From the NCBI RefSeq assembly GCF_014678725.1, contig NZ_CP061497.1:2124001-2188000 (forward strand): a stretch of 64,000 nucleotides of DNA, written 5' to 3'. The stretch is from Thermomonas sp. XSG (GTDB lineage Bacteria > Pseudomonadota > Gammaproteobacteria > Xanthomonadales > Xanthomonadaceae). Made by a program: the position numbers and the translations under genes. The notes under the pieces were generated by a model. That model was not told the origin of the DNA. It saw only the letters and a program-made list of their open reading frames with translations, and did no database searches. Below are positions 7,898 through 15,761 of the stretch, in pieces. Positions within the stretch are counted from its first letter, which is position 1; each line of letters begins with the position of its first letter.

Positions 7898-9031
7898 TCA
7901 GCGCACCACCACCCGGTTGCGGCCTTCCAGTTTGGCCCGCGACAGCCGCAGGTCAGCGCGCCGCATCATCTGCGACAGGTCGGCGCCATCCTGCGGCCAG
8001 CAGGCAAGGCCGGCGCTGAAGGTGATCCGCAGCGGATCGGCATCGGCATCGGCCACGAACGGCCGGGTGGCCAGGTCGCGGCGCAATGCTTCCAGCCGCT
8101 CCCACGCACGTCCGGCCGGCAGCGGCATCAACAGCACGAACTCCTCGCCGCCCAGCCGGACCAGCAGGTCGCCTTCCTCCAGTCCTTCGCGCAGCACGCC
8201 GACGGCATGCCGCAGCGCGCGATCGCCGATGGCGTGGCCGGCCTCGTCGTTGATGCGGCGGAAATAGTCCAGGTTGATCAGGCCCAGCGCAAGGGAGCCG
8301 CCGTGCTCGCGCGCGCCTTCCAGCAGGGCGGGGAAGTGGTGCACCAGCAACGTGCGGTTGGGCAGTCCGGTCAGGCCGTCGCTGCCGGAAAGTTCCACCA
8401 GCCGCTGCATGCGGTAGACCACCGCGGCGGTGATCGCGGTGACGATGGCGATCAACATCACGCGCTGCAGCACGTTGGACACGCGGGCGGTGCCGTAATC
8501 GGCCGATGCCAGCTGCTCCGGCGTCTGCGCCAGCGCGAACACCGCCGCCGCCAGCGCTGCGTACTGCAGCATCGCCAGGGCGCCGGTGTAGAGCGTCAGC
8601 CGGCCGTCATTGCGCAGGGCGGTCATGCACACGGCGACCAGATAGAACGCCCACACCACCATGCTGTTGAGGCTGGCCGCCAGCGAGGACGGCGCCAGTA
8701 GCGCCAGTACGAAGGTTGTCAGCGAGACGTCGTAGCTGGTGGTCACCCACGGCAGCCAGCGGAAACGGCGCTGCTGGCGCGCCAGCAACAGCAGCACCTG
8801 CGAAGCGGCCACCGCCAGGATCACCCCGAACATCCCGGCGATGCCTTCGGTGGGCATGTATTCGCCGGTGACGATGTTGACCAGCGGCAGCAGCAGCAGC
8901 GCCAGCGACAGCGCAGCGCGCAGCTTCGCCACCAGCAGCTCGCCGCCGGCCCCGAGCTCCAGCATCAGCGCGTCGGGCGGTGCGCGCAGCTGCTGCCAGA
9001 ACTCCCGCAGTCCCAGTCCGATGTTGTTCAC
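7898..9031 (-). CDS. Membrane-bound GGDEF diguanylate cyclase
   Basis: Predicted to make c-di-GMP from GTP. The 377-residue product has about six hydrophobic segments in the first 190 residues, with no named sensor domain, then a GGDEF domain. That domain shows DGLTGLPNR, NLDYFRRINDEAGH and the active-site loop GGEEF. The position normally holding the RxxD inhibitory site reads EEGD, so product inhibition through that Arg is probably absent. The GTG at 9031 has a strong GGGGGAG site just upstream; the longer frame to 9154 does not. It stands alone, 31 bp downstream of the permease start on the same strand. Confidence 0.9.
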   Translation of the reverse strand: MNNIGLGLREFWQQLRAPPDALMLELGAGGELLVAKLRAALSLALLLLPLVNIVTGEYMPTEGIAGMFGVILAVAASQVLLLLARQQRRFRWLPWVTTSYDVSLTTFVLALLAPSSLAASLNSMVVWAFYLVAVCMTALRNDGRLTLYTGALAMLQYAALAAAVFALAQTPEQLASADYGTARVSNVLQRVMLIAIVTAITAAVVYRMQRLVELSGSDGLTGLPNRTLLVHHFPALLEGAREHGGSLALGLINLDYFRRINDEAGHAIGDRALRHAVGVLREGLEEGDLLVRLGGEEFVLLMPLPAGRAWERLEALRRDLATRPFVADADADPLRITFSAGLACWPQDGADLSQMMRRADLRLSRAKLEGRNRVVVR

Positions 9032-9194
9032 GCATCTCCCCCGTAGGCCGGCAGGATAGGGCGCAGGCCGCGGCGGCTCAAATGCCGGCCATTGGCGATG
9101 GCCGGAACCTGCCACGGGTCCGGCCGTTGCGCGGCTGCGCCCACCTGCGGGCACGGGTACCTATACTGGACGCATCATCCAGGGAGGACATCCG

Positions 9195-10133
9195 ATGGCA
9201 CCCGCACTTGCTCTGATCCTGCTGCTCGCCGGCATCATCCTGCTGTCCAAGACCGTGCGCATGGTGCCGCAGGGCTACCAGTGGACGGTGGAGCGGTTCG
9301 GGCGCTACACCCACACGATGGAACCGGGGCTGCACTTCCTGATGCCGGTGGTGTACGGCGTGGGTCGCAAGATCAACATGATGGAACAGGTGATGGACGT
9401 GCCCAGCCAGGACGTCATCACCAAGGACAACGCCGTGGTGAAGGTGGACGGCGTGGTCTATTTCCAGGTGCTGGACGCGGCCAAGGCGGCGTACGAAGTG
9501 GCGCAGCTGGAGGTGGCCATCCTCAATCTGGTGATGACCAACATCCGTACCGCGATCGGTTCGATGGACCTGGACGAGTCGCTGTCCAAGCGCGACGAGA
9601 TCAACACCAAGGTGCTGCATGCGGTGGACCAGGCCACCCATCCCTGGGGCCTGAAGGTCAACCGCATCGAGCTGAAGGACATCCAGCCGCCGCGCGATCT
9701 GGTCGATTCGATGGCCCGGCAGATGAAGGCCGAGCGCGAGAAGCGCGCCAACATCCTGGAGGCCGAGGGCTTCCGCCAGGCCGAGATCCTCAAGGCCGAA
9801 GGCGAGAAGCAGTCGGCGATCCTGTCCGCGGAAGGCCAGAAGGAGGCGGCGTTCCGCCAAGCCGAGGCGCGCGAGCGCCTGGCCGAAGCCGAGGCCAAGG
9901 CGACCCAGATGGTGTCCGACGCGATCGCCTCCGGCAACGTGCAGGCGATCAACTACTTCGTGGCGCAGAAGTACATCGAGGCGTTCAAGGAGCTGGCGCA
10001 GGCGCCGAACCAGAAGTTCGTGATGATGCCGATGGAGTCGTCCGGGATCATCGGCTCGCTGGGCGGCATCGCCGAGCTGGCACGCGAGGCGATGGCCAAG
10101 CAGCCGTCGGTCCCGGCGAAGCAGGGGAACTGA
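9195..10133 (+). CDS. SPFH/Band 7 (stomatin-like, QmcA) membrane protein
   Basis: Membrane-scaffold protein of 312 residues. It has one N-terminal membrane anchor (ALALILLLAGIILL), an SPFH domain (VPQGYQWTVERFGRY, EPGLHFLMP, MDVPSQDVITKDNAVVKVDG) and a long Glu/Ala-rich coiled coil (about residues 175-245, EAEGFRQAEILKAEGEKQ) that drives oligomers. A GGAGG site precedes the ATG. The NfeD-like partner gene starts 2 nt after its stop codon, the classic SPFH/NfeD pair thought to act in membrane microdomains and quality control. Confidence 0.92.
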   Translation: MAPALALILLLAGIILLSKTVRMVPQGYQWTVERFGRYTHTMEPGLHFLMPVVYGVGRKINMMEQVMDVPSQDVITKDNAVVKVDGVVYFQVLDAAKAAYEVAQLEVAILNLVMTNIRTAIGSMDLDESLSKRDEINTKVLHAVDQATHPWGLKVNRIELKDIQPPRDLVDSMARQMKAEREKRANILEAEGFRQAEILKAEGEKQSAILSAEGQKEAAFRQAEARERLAEAEAKATQMVSDAIASGNVQAINYFVAQKYIEAFKELAQAPNQKFVMMPMESSGIIGSLGGIAELAREAMAKQPSVPAKQGN

Positions 10134-10135
10134 CG

Positions 10136-10582
10136 ATGCGCTGGGACGTGTTCGCCTGGGCGGCGTTCGCGCTGCTGCTGTTCGCGGCCGAGGCGATGGC
10201 GCCCGGCGCCTTCATGCTCTGGCTGGGATTTGCCGCGGCGGCGGTGCTGCTGGGCGTGCTGCTGGTCCCGGGGATCCCGCTGCTGGTGCAGGTGGCGGCG
10301 TTCGTCGCGCTCAGCTTCGTGTCCATCCAGGTGTATCGGCGCTGGTTCCGCAGCAGCGAACGACCCAGCGACCAGCCGGCGCTGAACCGCCGCACGGCCG
10401 CGCTGGTCGGGCAGGTGGTGATGCTGGAGCGCGCCATCGTCGATGGCCGCGGCCGCGTCCAGATCGCCGATGCCTTCTGGAACGTCACCGGGCCGGACCT
10501 GCCGGCCGGGACCCGTGTGCGCATCACCGGGGGCGATGCCATGACCCTGCAGGTCGAGCCGGCGCCACATACGGGCGCGTAG
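10136..10582 (+). CDS. NfeD-like membrane protein (YbbJ type)
   Basis: Short NfeD protein of 148 residues with two to three membrane helices in the first half ([41 protein letters not shown]) and a C-terminal OB-fold ([34 protein letters not shown]). It is a cytoplasm-facing partner of the upstream SPFH protein by gene order; the 2-nt spacing indicates one transcript. The protease domain found in long NfeD proteins is absent. Confidence 0.9.
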   Translation: MRWDVFAWAAFALLLFAAEAMAPGAFMLWLGFAAAAVLLGVLLVPGIPLLVQVAAFVALSFVSIQVYRRWFRSSERPSDQPALNRRTAALVGQVVMLERAIVDGRGRVQIADAFWNVTGPDLPAGTRVRITGGDAMTLQVEPAPHTGA

Positions 10583-10631
10583 GGCGCACCCGTCTGGGAT
10601 AATGGCATCCCCCACGCAGCAGGCTGCCCCC

Positions 10632-11732
10632 ATGACCAACAAGACCATCCTCAACGACACCCATCGCGCGCTCGGCGCCAAGATGGTCGATTTCGGCGGC
10701 TGGGACATGCCGATCCACTACGGCTCCCAGCTCGACGAGCACCACCAGGTGCGGCGCGAGGTCGGCATGTTCGACGTCAGCCACATGACCGTGGTCGATC
10801 TGGAGGGCGCGCGCACCCGCGAGTTCCTGCGCCATCTGGTCGCCAACTCGATCGACAAGCTGCAGAAGCCGGGCAAGGCGCTGTACACCGCGATGCTCAA
10901 CGAGCGCGGCGGCGTGATCGATGACCTGATCGTCTATTTCATGTCCGAGGAATGGTTCCGCCTGGTGGTCAACGCCTCCACCCGCGACAAGGACCTGGCG
11001 TGGATCGGCGAGCAGGCCAGGGCGTTCGGGGTCGAGGTGAAGGAGCGCCCCGAGTTCGGCATGGTCGCCGTGCAGGGTCCCAGCGCCCGCGAGAAGGTGA
11101 TCGGCCTGCTGCGCGAGGACGACCGCGCGCCGGTCTCCAAGCTCGCGCGCTTCTCCGCGCGCGCCGCGCAGACCGTGGACGGTGTGGAGGTGTTCATCGC
11201 CCGCACCGGCTACACCGGCGAGGACGGCTTCGAGGTGATCGTGCCGGAAGCGCGGACCGTGGCGTTCTGGAACGCGCTGCTGGCGGCAGGCGTGAAGCCG
11301 GCCGGCCTCGGCGCGCGCGACACCCTGCGTCTGGAGGCCGGCATGAACCTGTACGGTCAGGACATGGACGAGGACGTCACTCCGTTCGAGGCCGCGCTGG
11401 CCTGGACCGTTTCGCTGGACGAAGGTCGGGACTTCATCGGTCGCGCCGCGCTGGAGGCCCAGCAGGCGGCCGGCACCGCGCGCCAGATGATCGGCCTGGT
11501 GATGGATGAGAAGGGCGTGCTCCGCCACGGCCAGAAGGTGCTGACCGCCAATGGCGAGGGCGAGATCCTGTCCGGCACCTTCTCGCCGACCATCGGCAAG
11601 GCGATCGCGTTCGCCCGCGTCCCGGCCGGCGAGCCGGGCGAAGTGCGCGTGGACATCCGCGGCAAGGAAGTTCCGGTGCGGGTGGTGAAGTTCCCGTTCG
11701 TCCGCGACAACACCGTGCAGCCCGGCATCTGA
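10632..11732 (+). CDS. gcvT: GcvT, aminomethyltransferase of glycine cleavage (T protein)
   Basis: Cytoplasmic enzyme that moves the methylene group from the lipoyl arm of GcvH to tetrahydrofolate and releases ammonia. The 366-residue length matches the family. Conserved parts are the N-terminal [38 protein letters not shown] and [21 protein letters not shown] folate-site region. gcvH follows after 64 bp. The gcvP component is not in the window. No glycine riboswitch can be seen in the 49 bp upstream gap. Confidence 0.96.
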   Translation: MTNKTILNDTHRALGAKMVDFGGWDMPIHYGSQLDEHHQVRREVGMFDVSHMTVVDLEGARTREFLRHLVANSIDKLQKPGKALYTAMLNERGGVIDDLIVYFMSEEWFRLVVNASTRDKDLAWIGEQARAFGVEVKERPEFGMVAVQGPSAREKVIGLLREDDRAPVSKLARFSARAAQTVDGVEVFIARTGYTGEDGFEVIVPEARTVAFWNALLAAGVKPAGLGARDTLRLEAGMNLYGQDMDEDVTPFEAALAWTVSLDEGRDFIGRAALEAQQAAGTARQMIGLVMDEKGVLRHGQKVLTANGEGEILSGTFSPTIGKAIAFARVPAGEPGEVRVDIRGKEVPVRVVKFPFVRDNTVQPGI

Positions 11733-11796
11733 CCTTTCCGCCTCCGCTTCGCTAGACTTCCCCAACCCCCACGCACTGCGCAACAGGAGCCACCCG

Positions 11797-12192
11797 ATGA
11801 GCGACATCCCCGGCGATCTCAAGTTCCTCAAATCCCACGAATGGGTCCGCGCCGAAGGCAATGGCCGGGCCGTCATCGGCATCTCCGATCACGCCCAGGG
11901 CCTGCTCGGCGACTTGGTCTACGTGGAGCTGCCCAACATCGGCGACACGGTCGAGGCCGGCAACGCCTGCGCGGTGGTGGAGTCGGTGAAGGCGGCTTCC
12001 GATGTCTACGCCCCGGTCAGCGGCAAGGTCCTCGAGGTCAACGAGGCGCTGGCCGACAAGCCGGAGACCATCAACGAGGATGCCTACGGCGATGGCTGGC
12101 TGTTCGTGGTCGAAGTTTCCGATGCCGAGCAGCTCAACGAGCTGCTGGGTCCGGACGAGTACGCGGAGCTGCTGGAAAGCGAAGAGCACTGA
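11797..12192 (+). CDS. gcvH: GcvH, lipoyl carrier protein of glycine cleavage
   Basis: The 131-residue lipoyl protein shuttles the aminomethyl intermediate between P, T and L proteins. The lipoylation lysine is the K of [17 protein letters not shown] (about residue 65). The N-terminal [11 protein letters not shown] and C-terminal [16 protein letters not shown] blocks are typical. A CAGGAG ribosome-binding site precedes the ATG. It is followed by a strong intrinsic terminator, so the gcvT-gcvH transcript ends here. Confidence 0.96.
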   Translation: MSDIPGDLKFLKSHEWVRAEGNGRAVIGISDHAQGLLGDLVYVELPNIGDTVEAGNACAVVESVKAASDVYAPVSGKVLEVNEALADKPETINEDAYGDGWLFVVEVSDAEQLNELLGPDEYAELLESEEH

Positions 12193-12218
12193 TCGCCCTT
12201 CCAGCGCGCACCCGGAAA

Positions 12219-12247
12219 CCCGCGGCGGAAACGCCGCGGGTTTTTTC
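12219..12247 (+). terminator. Intrinsic terminator after gcvH
   Basis: CCCGCGGCG (12219-12227) pairs perfectly with CGCCGCGGG (12232-12240) around a short GAAA loop, then TTTTTT. Strong and correctly placed 27 bp after gcvH. Confidence 0.93.
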
Positions 12248-12669
12248 TTGCCCGCCGACAGGTTGCCGGCGCATCTTCCGCGACGCCGTCGTGGTCATGC
12301 GGCACAGTGCGAACACCTGTGCGATGCGCGCTGCCAACGCCGCGCGCGCGGCGGATGGCCGCGGAAAGTTCGCGCAGTTTTCGCGCAAACGCACTTGTGC
12401 GACGCGAAATCCGGCGTCGAATCGCAACGGCACGCGTCCTGTCGACGAACGTCGCACGCGCGCACCCGGCGAGTAGCGCGATGACGTCCGTGACTCCGCG
12501 TGCGGATCACGGGGAATCGCTGCAAGCCGCGCCGTTGCTTGCGTGCGTGGCATCCACCTGGCGTGTGTCATTGCATCGCGCACGCGGGTGGCATGCGCGC
12601 ACGCGGTGTGAACATGGTGACGTGCGCAGCGTTCTCGCACGCCACGGAAAAAAACTTCGCGAAAGATTG
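12248..12669. other. Intergenic stretch with no recognised gene
   Basis: About 420 bp between the gcvH terminator and the promoter at 12670. It is rich in alternating GCGC/CGCACGCG words and holds a close direct repeat of TTCGCGCA near 12370-12390. Open frames exist on both strands, but they cross the terminator or have no ribosome-binding site and no recognisable protein character. I see no gene here. Confidence 0.5.
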
Positions 12670-12698
12670 TTGACACTAGAAAAAAGCGTGATTAGGTT
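12670..12698 (+). promoter_or_regulatory. Sigma-70-type promoter upstream of the H1-like gene
   Basis: A perfect TTGACA (12670-12675), a 17-nt spacer, then TAGGTT (12693-12698) as the -10 element. Predicted start near 12705. The element sits in an unusually A/T-rich patch for this chromosome. It would drive a 5' leader of roughly 345 nt for the H1-like gene, or a short RNA ending at the hairpin at 12859. Confidence 0.75.
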
Positions 12699-12704
12699 TC
12701 GCCC

Positions 12705-12887
12705 AGCAGACATTTCCTGCAGAAGCAAGTGAGCAAGCAGAACGCAAGAGCCGACGGCGCCACAACCAACTCCACCCGCTGCTGCGGAAAGTGGATGCAG
12801 GTGCCCCGTCTCTCACGCGGATGCCGGCTCGCCGGTTCCGGAGGTGTCCACTTCGAAGCCTGCCGCGTATCGCGCCGCAGGTTTTTT
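12705..12887 (+). ncRNA. Candidate ~180-nt small RNA or attenuated leader
   Basis: The interval is bounded by a good promoter (12670-12698) and a terminator-like hairpin (12859-12887). It contains several small GC hairpins (for example CCGC-TGCT-GCGG near 12777) and no convincing ORF; a GTG frame from 12729 runs through it without a ribosome-binding site. I did not recognise 6S, tmRNA, RNase P or a known riboswitch in it. It could be a stand-alone sRNA or the terminated form of the leader of the downstream H1-like gene. Confidence 0.45.
12859..12887 (+). terminator. Terminator-like hairpin inside the long leader
   Basis: A 23-nt hairpin (12859-12881) with CCTGC/GCAGG, one C-C mismatch, then GCGT/GCGC pairs including a G-T pair, followed directly by TTTTTT (12882-12887). 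It lies about 160 nt upstream of the H1-like start codon, with no other clear promoter in between. That position suits attenuation or the 3' end of a small RNA. Confidence 0.7.
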
Positions 12888-12977
12888 AGTGGCAAGGAAA
12901 AGTCGTTTTTCGATGCGGCGCCTGCCGTCGGCATTGAAGCAGCATCCGGTCCGGTGCGCCTGGCGCGCCGGCGGTCG

Positions 12978-13000
12978 ATCGCAGGTCCGATACCTGCGAT
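12978..13000 (+). promoter_or_regulatory. Perfect 9-bp leader hairpin before the H1-like gene
   Basis: ATCGCAGGT (12978-12986) pairs perfectly with ACCTGCGAT (12992-13000) around a 5-nt loop. It is followed by GTCTTTCG, a weak T-run. It sits 51 nt upstream of the start codon and may be a second attenuator, a protein-binding operator or an mRNA-stability element. Confidence 0.5.
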
Positions 13001-13051
13001 GTCTTTCGTAACTGGGCTTTACCGATTTACCCAATGACGAGGAGCCATCCC

Positions 13052-13552
13052 ATGGCTGTTAAGAAAGCTGCGAAGAAAGCCGTTGCCAAGAAACCGGCGG
13101 CGAAGAAGGTTGCCAAGAAGGCTGTCGCCAAGAAGCCGGCGGCCAAGAAGGTTGCAAAGAAGGCTGTCGCCAAGAAGCCGGCCGCCAAGAAGGCGGTGAA
13201 GAAGGCCGTTGCCAAGAAGCCGGCGGCCAAGAAGGTCGCGAAGAAGGCTGTTGCCAAGAAGCCGGTCGCCAAGAAGGCCGCAAAGAAGGCCGTCGCCAAG
13301 AAGCCGGCGGCGAAGAAGGCTGTTGCGAAGAAGGCCGTCGCCAAGAAGGCCGTCGCCAAGAAGCCGGCGGCGAAGAAGGCCGTTGCCAAGAAGGCCGTCG
13401 CCAAGAAGCCGGCAGCGAAGAAGGCTGTCGCCAAGAAGCCGGCGGCGAAGAAGGCCGTTGCCAAGAAGCCGGCTGCGAAGAAGCCTGCTGCCAAGAAGGC
13501 CAAGCCTGCCGCTGCTCCGCAGATGCCGGCTGCTCCGGTGCCGACGCTGTAA
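13052..13552 (+). CDS. Lys/Ala/Pro-repeat histone H1-like DNA-binding protein
   Basis: A 166-residue protein made almost wholly of tandem [12 protein letters not shown]-type repeats (about residues 5-150), with a short neutral tail ([12 protein letters not shown]). This composition matches the bacterial H1-like/AlgP-type C-terminal domain, which binds DNA non-specifically and is thought to compact or regulate chromatin. The start at 13052 is preceded by CGAGGAG with 7-nt spacing; a start at 13034 would add six residues without a site. The near-identical DNA repeats are prone to length change by recombination or slippage, so repeat number may vary between strains. It has its own terminator and a long structured leader. 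Confidence 0.85.
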   Translation: MAVKKAAKKAVAKKPAAKKVAKKAVAKKPAAKKVAKKAVAKKPAAKKAVKKAVAKKPAAKKVAKKAVAKKPVAKKAAKKAVAKKPAAKKAVAKKAVAKKAVAKKPAAKKAVAKKAVAKKPAAKKAVAKKPAAKKAVAKKPAAKKPAAKKAKPAAAPQMPAAPVPTL

Positions 13553-13608
13553 GAAAGTCGCGACCGGCGCGGGCGCTGCCTACGTCGGCGTCAGCAAGAT
13601 CCTGAAGA

Positions 13609-13646
13609 CCCCTTCCCGTTGCCCAGGCGGGAGGGGTTTCTTTTTG
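13609..13646 (+). terminator. Intrinsic terminator after the H1-like gene
   Basis: CCCCT-T-CCCG pairs with CGGGAGGGG (one bulged T) across a 9-nt loop and is followed by TTTCTTTTT. It also lies 18 bp beyond the stop of the convergent hydrolase gene. Confidence 0.88.
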
Positions 13647-13663
13647 GCGCGGCTATGCGCGGA

Positions 13664-15010
13664 TCAGGGGGGCGAGGCCTTGGACGCGGACGCGCTTGCG
13701 CCGGACGGCGTGGCGTTGCGGTCGGCATAGAGCATGTCTTCGGAACCATCGAGGGTTTCGTCGTCCAGCCACTGGCCGGCGCTCATCCCCAAGGCATTGT
13801 CCAGAATGGTCGGCAGCAGGCCGCCGGGCAGGGCGCTTTCGCTGTTCCAGAGGATCACCACGCCTAGGTCCTGCTCCGGCACCAGCGCCATCGCACCGCG
13901 ATAGCCCTGCACAGCGCCGCCGTGGAAGACCACTTGGTGCCCGGAATAGTTGTAGGCGCGCCAGCCGAGCGCGTAGCCGGCAGTGCTCAGCCGGCTGCGC
14001 CGCCAGGAAGCGCCCCGGATCTCGCTGGGCGTCGCCACGACTGGCGTGTGCAGGGTTGCCAGCAGAGGCGCCGGGAGCACTTCCGGGCGGTGGCCGGTGT
14101 GTGCAAGCAGCCATTGCGCCATGTCGCTGATGCTGGCGTTGACGCCGGCGGCCGGCGCCACCCGGTAGTAGGTGGGCTTGGGCGTCAGCGACACCCAGCC
14201 GCCGCGTCCGCGCACGTGCGGTCGCGCCCACCGCGCACTGGCCTCGATGCCTTCCAGGCCGTAGCTGGCGTCGTTCATGCCCAGTGGCTTGAAGATGCGG
14301 CGCGCCACCGCCTCGCTGTAGAACTGGCCGGTGGTGGCGAACACGATGTCGCCGATCAGGCTGAACGCCACGTTCTGATAGGCGTAGCAGTCGCCCGGCG
14401 CGCAGGTCATCGGCGCGTTGGCCATGCGCAGGGTCAGGTCGTGGTAGTTCGCATTGCCTTCCAGGTCGCGGTCGAACGCGTTGTGGGTCAGGCCCATGCG
14501 GTGGCTCAGGATGTCCGCAACGGTGATCCGCTGTGCCGCGTCGGGCATCGACATCCGGAACGAGGGCACGTAGTCGGTGAGCCGGCTGTCCCAGCGCAGC
14601 ATGCCGTCGTTGACCAGGATCCCGGTCATGGTGCCGGCGAAGGACTTCGACAGCGAGGCCAGGCGGAACACCGTGTGGGCGTCCACCGGCTCCGGTGCGC
14701 GGGTGTCGGTGATGCCGTAACCACGCGCGCTGAGGATGCGGCCATCCTTGACGATCGCCATCGCCAGGCCGGGAATGCGGCCATTGGCGACGAGCGCTTC
14801 GGCAATCGCCTCGAAGCGTGCGATGTCGAGACTGGTGGCCGCGGCCGGCAGCGGCAGGGCAGGCGGCAGGTCCGTCGCCATGGCGGCGGCTGTGCGGGCG
14901 ATGGTACCGCTGGACGGTACACCGCCCTGGGTGGCGGAACCGGCCGCCAGCGGCAGCAGGGCCGCGACCAGACCGGCTTTCCAGATATGTGCCCGGGTGC
15001 GCTCTTTCAT
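13664..15010 (-). CDS. Serine hydrolase of the class C beta-lactamase/PBP4 (AmpC-like) fold
   Basis: Exported hydrolase of 448 residues, probably a peptidase or esterase rather than a true beta-lactamase. It has an N-terminal hydrophobic signal (LVAALLPLAAGSA). The catalytic SxxK is S119-L-S-K122 (RLASLSKSF), the YxN motif is in CYAYQNVAFS, and HGG in the VVFHGGAVQGY context replaces KTG. These are the three motifs of Pfam Beta-lactamase (PF00144) proteins. The start at 15010 is chosen over a longer frame because AGGGGG lies about 10 nt upstream. It is divergent from lemA with an 82-bp gap. Confidence 0.9.
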   Translation of the reverse strand: MKERTRAHIWKAGLVAALLPLAAGSATQGGVPSSGTIARTAAAMATDLPPALPLPAAATSLDIARFEAIAEALVANGRIPGLAMAIVKDGRILSARGYGITDTRAPEPVDAHTVFRLASLSKSFAGTMTGILVNDGMLRWDSRLTDYVPSFRMSMPDAAQRITVADILSHRMGLTHNAFDRDLEGNANYHDLTLRMANAPMTCAPGDCYAYQNVAFSLIGDIVFATTGQFYSEAVARRIFKPLGMNDASYGLEGIEASARWARPHVRGRGGWVSLTPKPTYYRVAPAAGVNASISDMAQWLLAHTGHRPEVLPAPLLATLHTPVVATPSEIRGASWRRSRLSTAGYALGWRAYNYSGHQVVFHGGAVQGYRGAMALVPEQDLGVVILWNSESALPGGLLPTILDNALGMSAGQWLDDETLDGSEDMLYADRNATPSGASASASKASPP

Positions 15011-15092
15011 CGGCTGTGCCCCCTGCGTATGCTGCGACGACGGGTCGATTCTAGCGCCTGTTTCCGCGATTGCATGAACAAGGGGAGCTTCA

Positions 15093-15689
15093 ATGGTTAG
15101 CCTTCTGATTTTCCTGGCGATTGTGGCCGTGCTCGTGTTCTGGGCCGTCGGCATCTACAACGGCCTGGTGACGGCGCGAAACGCCTACAAGAACGCCTTT
15201 GCGCAGATCGACGTGCAGCTGCAGCGCCGCTTCGACCTGATCCCGAACCTGGTCGAGGTGGCGAAGAAATACATGGCGCACGAGCGCGAGACGCTGGAGG
15301 CGGTGATCGCCGCCCGCTCGGCCGCGCAGTCGGGCCTGGCCGCGGCCAAGGCCAACCCCGGCGATCCGGAGGCGATGGCGCAGCTGGCGGCCGCGCAGGG
15401 CCAGCTCAATGCCGGGTTGGGCCGCCTGCTGGCGGTGGCCGAGGCCTATCCTGACCTCAAGGCCAACCAGAACATGATGCAGCTCACCGAGGAGCTGACC
15501 AGTACCGAGAACAAGGTCGCGTTCGCGCGGCAGGCCTTCAACGACATGGTGATGGCCTACAACAACAAGCGCGAAGTGTTCCCCAACAGCGTGTTCGCGG
15601 GCATGTTCGGCTTCCAGCCGGCCACCCTGCTGGAGATCCCGGCCGACAAGCAGGCGCAGGTGCGCGAAGCGCCGAAGGTGCAGTTCTGA
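15093..15689 (+). CDS. lemA: LemA family protein
   Basis: A 198-residue membrane protein with one N-terminal helix (SLLIFLAIVAVLVFWAVGIYNGLV) and a helical-bundle domain. It shows the family core NAYKNAFAQIDVQLQRRFDLIPNLVE and ENKVAFARQAFNDMVMAYN. Molecular function is unknown; LemA genes are often paired with an M48 peptidase, as here (73 bp downstream). A strong AAGGGGAG ribosome-binding site precedes the ATG. Confidence 0.93.
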   Translation: MVSLLIFLAIVAVLVFWAVGIYNGLVTARNAYKNAFAQIDVQLQRRFDLIPNLVEVAKKYMAHERETLEAVIAARSAAQSGLAAAKANPGDPEAMAQLAAAQGQLNAGLGRLLAVAEAYPDLKANQNMMQLTEELTSTENKVAFARQAFNDMVMAYNNKREVFPNSVFAGMFGFQPATLLEIPADKQAQVREAPKVQF

Positions 15690-15696
15690 TCGCACC

Positions 15697-15752
15697 CGCT
15701 CCTTCTCCCTGCCGCGCGGGGAGAAAGTCGCCAACGGCCGGATGAGGGACGC
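15697..15752 (+). repeat. REP-like intergenic element of Xanthomonadaceae type
   Basis: TTCTCCC (15703-15709) pairs with GGGAGAA (15719-15725), followed by GGCCGGATGAGGG. The antisense translation contains ATFSPRGREKE, close to the 'FSPREKE' peptides widely mis-annotated in Xanthomonas genomes. That points to a dispersed intergenic repeat. Only this copy was noticed in the window. Confidence 0.5.
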
Positions 15753-15761
15753 CTTCCAGCC

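Noticed and set aside
12134-12676. Minus-strand frame of about 180 codons between gcvH and the H1-like gene
   Set aside because: Crosses the gcvH terminator and the gcvH 3' end, is Arg/Ala-rich from GC bias and has no ribosome-binding site.
12705-12887. 6S RNA or a CsrB/RsmX-type RNA
   Set aside because: Length would fit 6S, but I cannot see its long bulged helix or end pairing; only about four GGA words occur, not more than GC-rich sequence would give by chance.
12729-13037. Plus-strand frame of 102 codons starting at GTG
   Set aside because: Runs through a terminator-like hairpin, has no ribosome-binding site and no protein family character; better read as untranslated leader.
13027-13503. 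Minus-strand Phe/Ala/Leu repeat frame
   Set aside because: Exact antisense of the Lys/Ala repeats of the H1-like gene.
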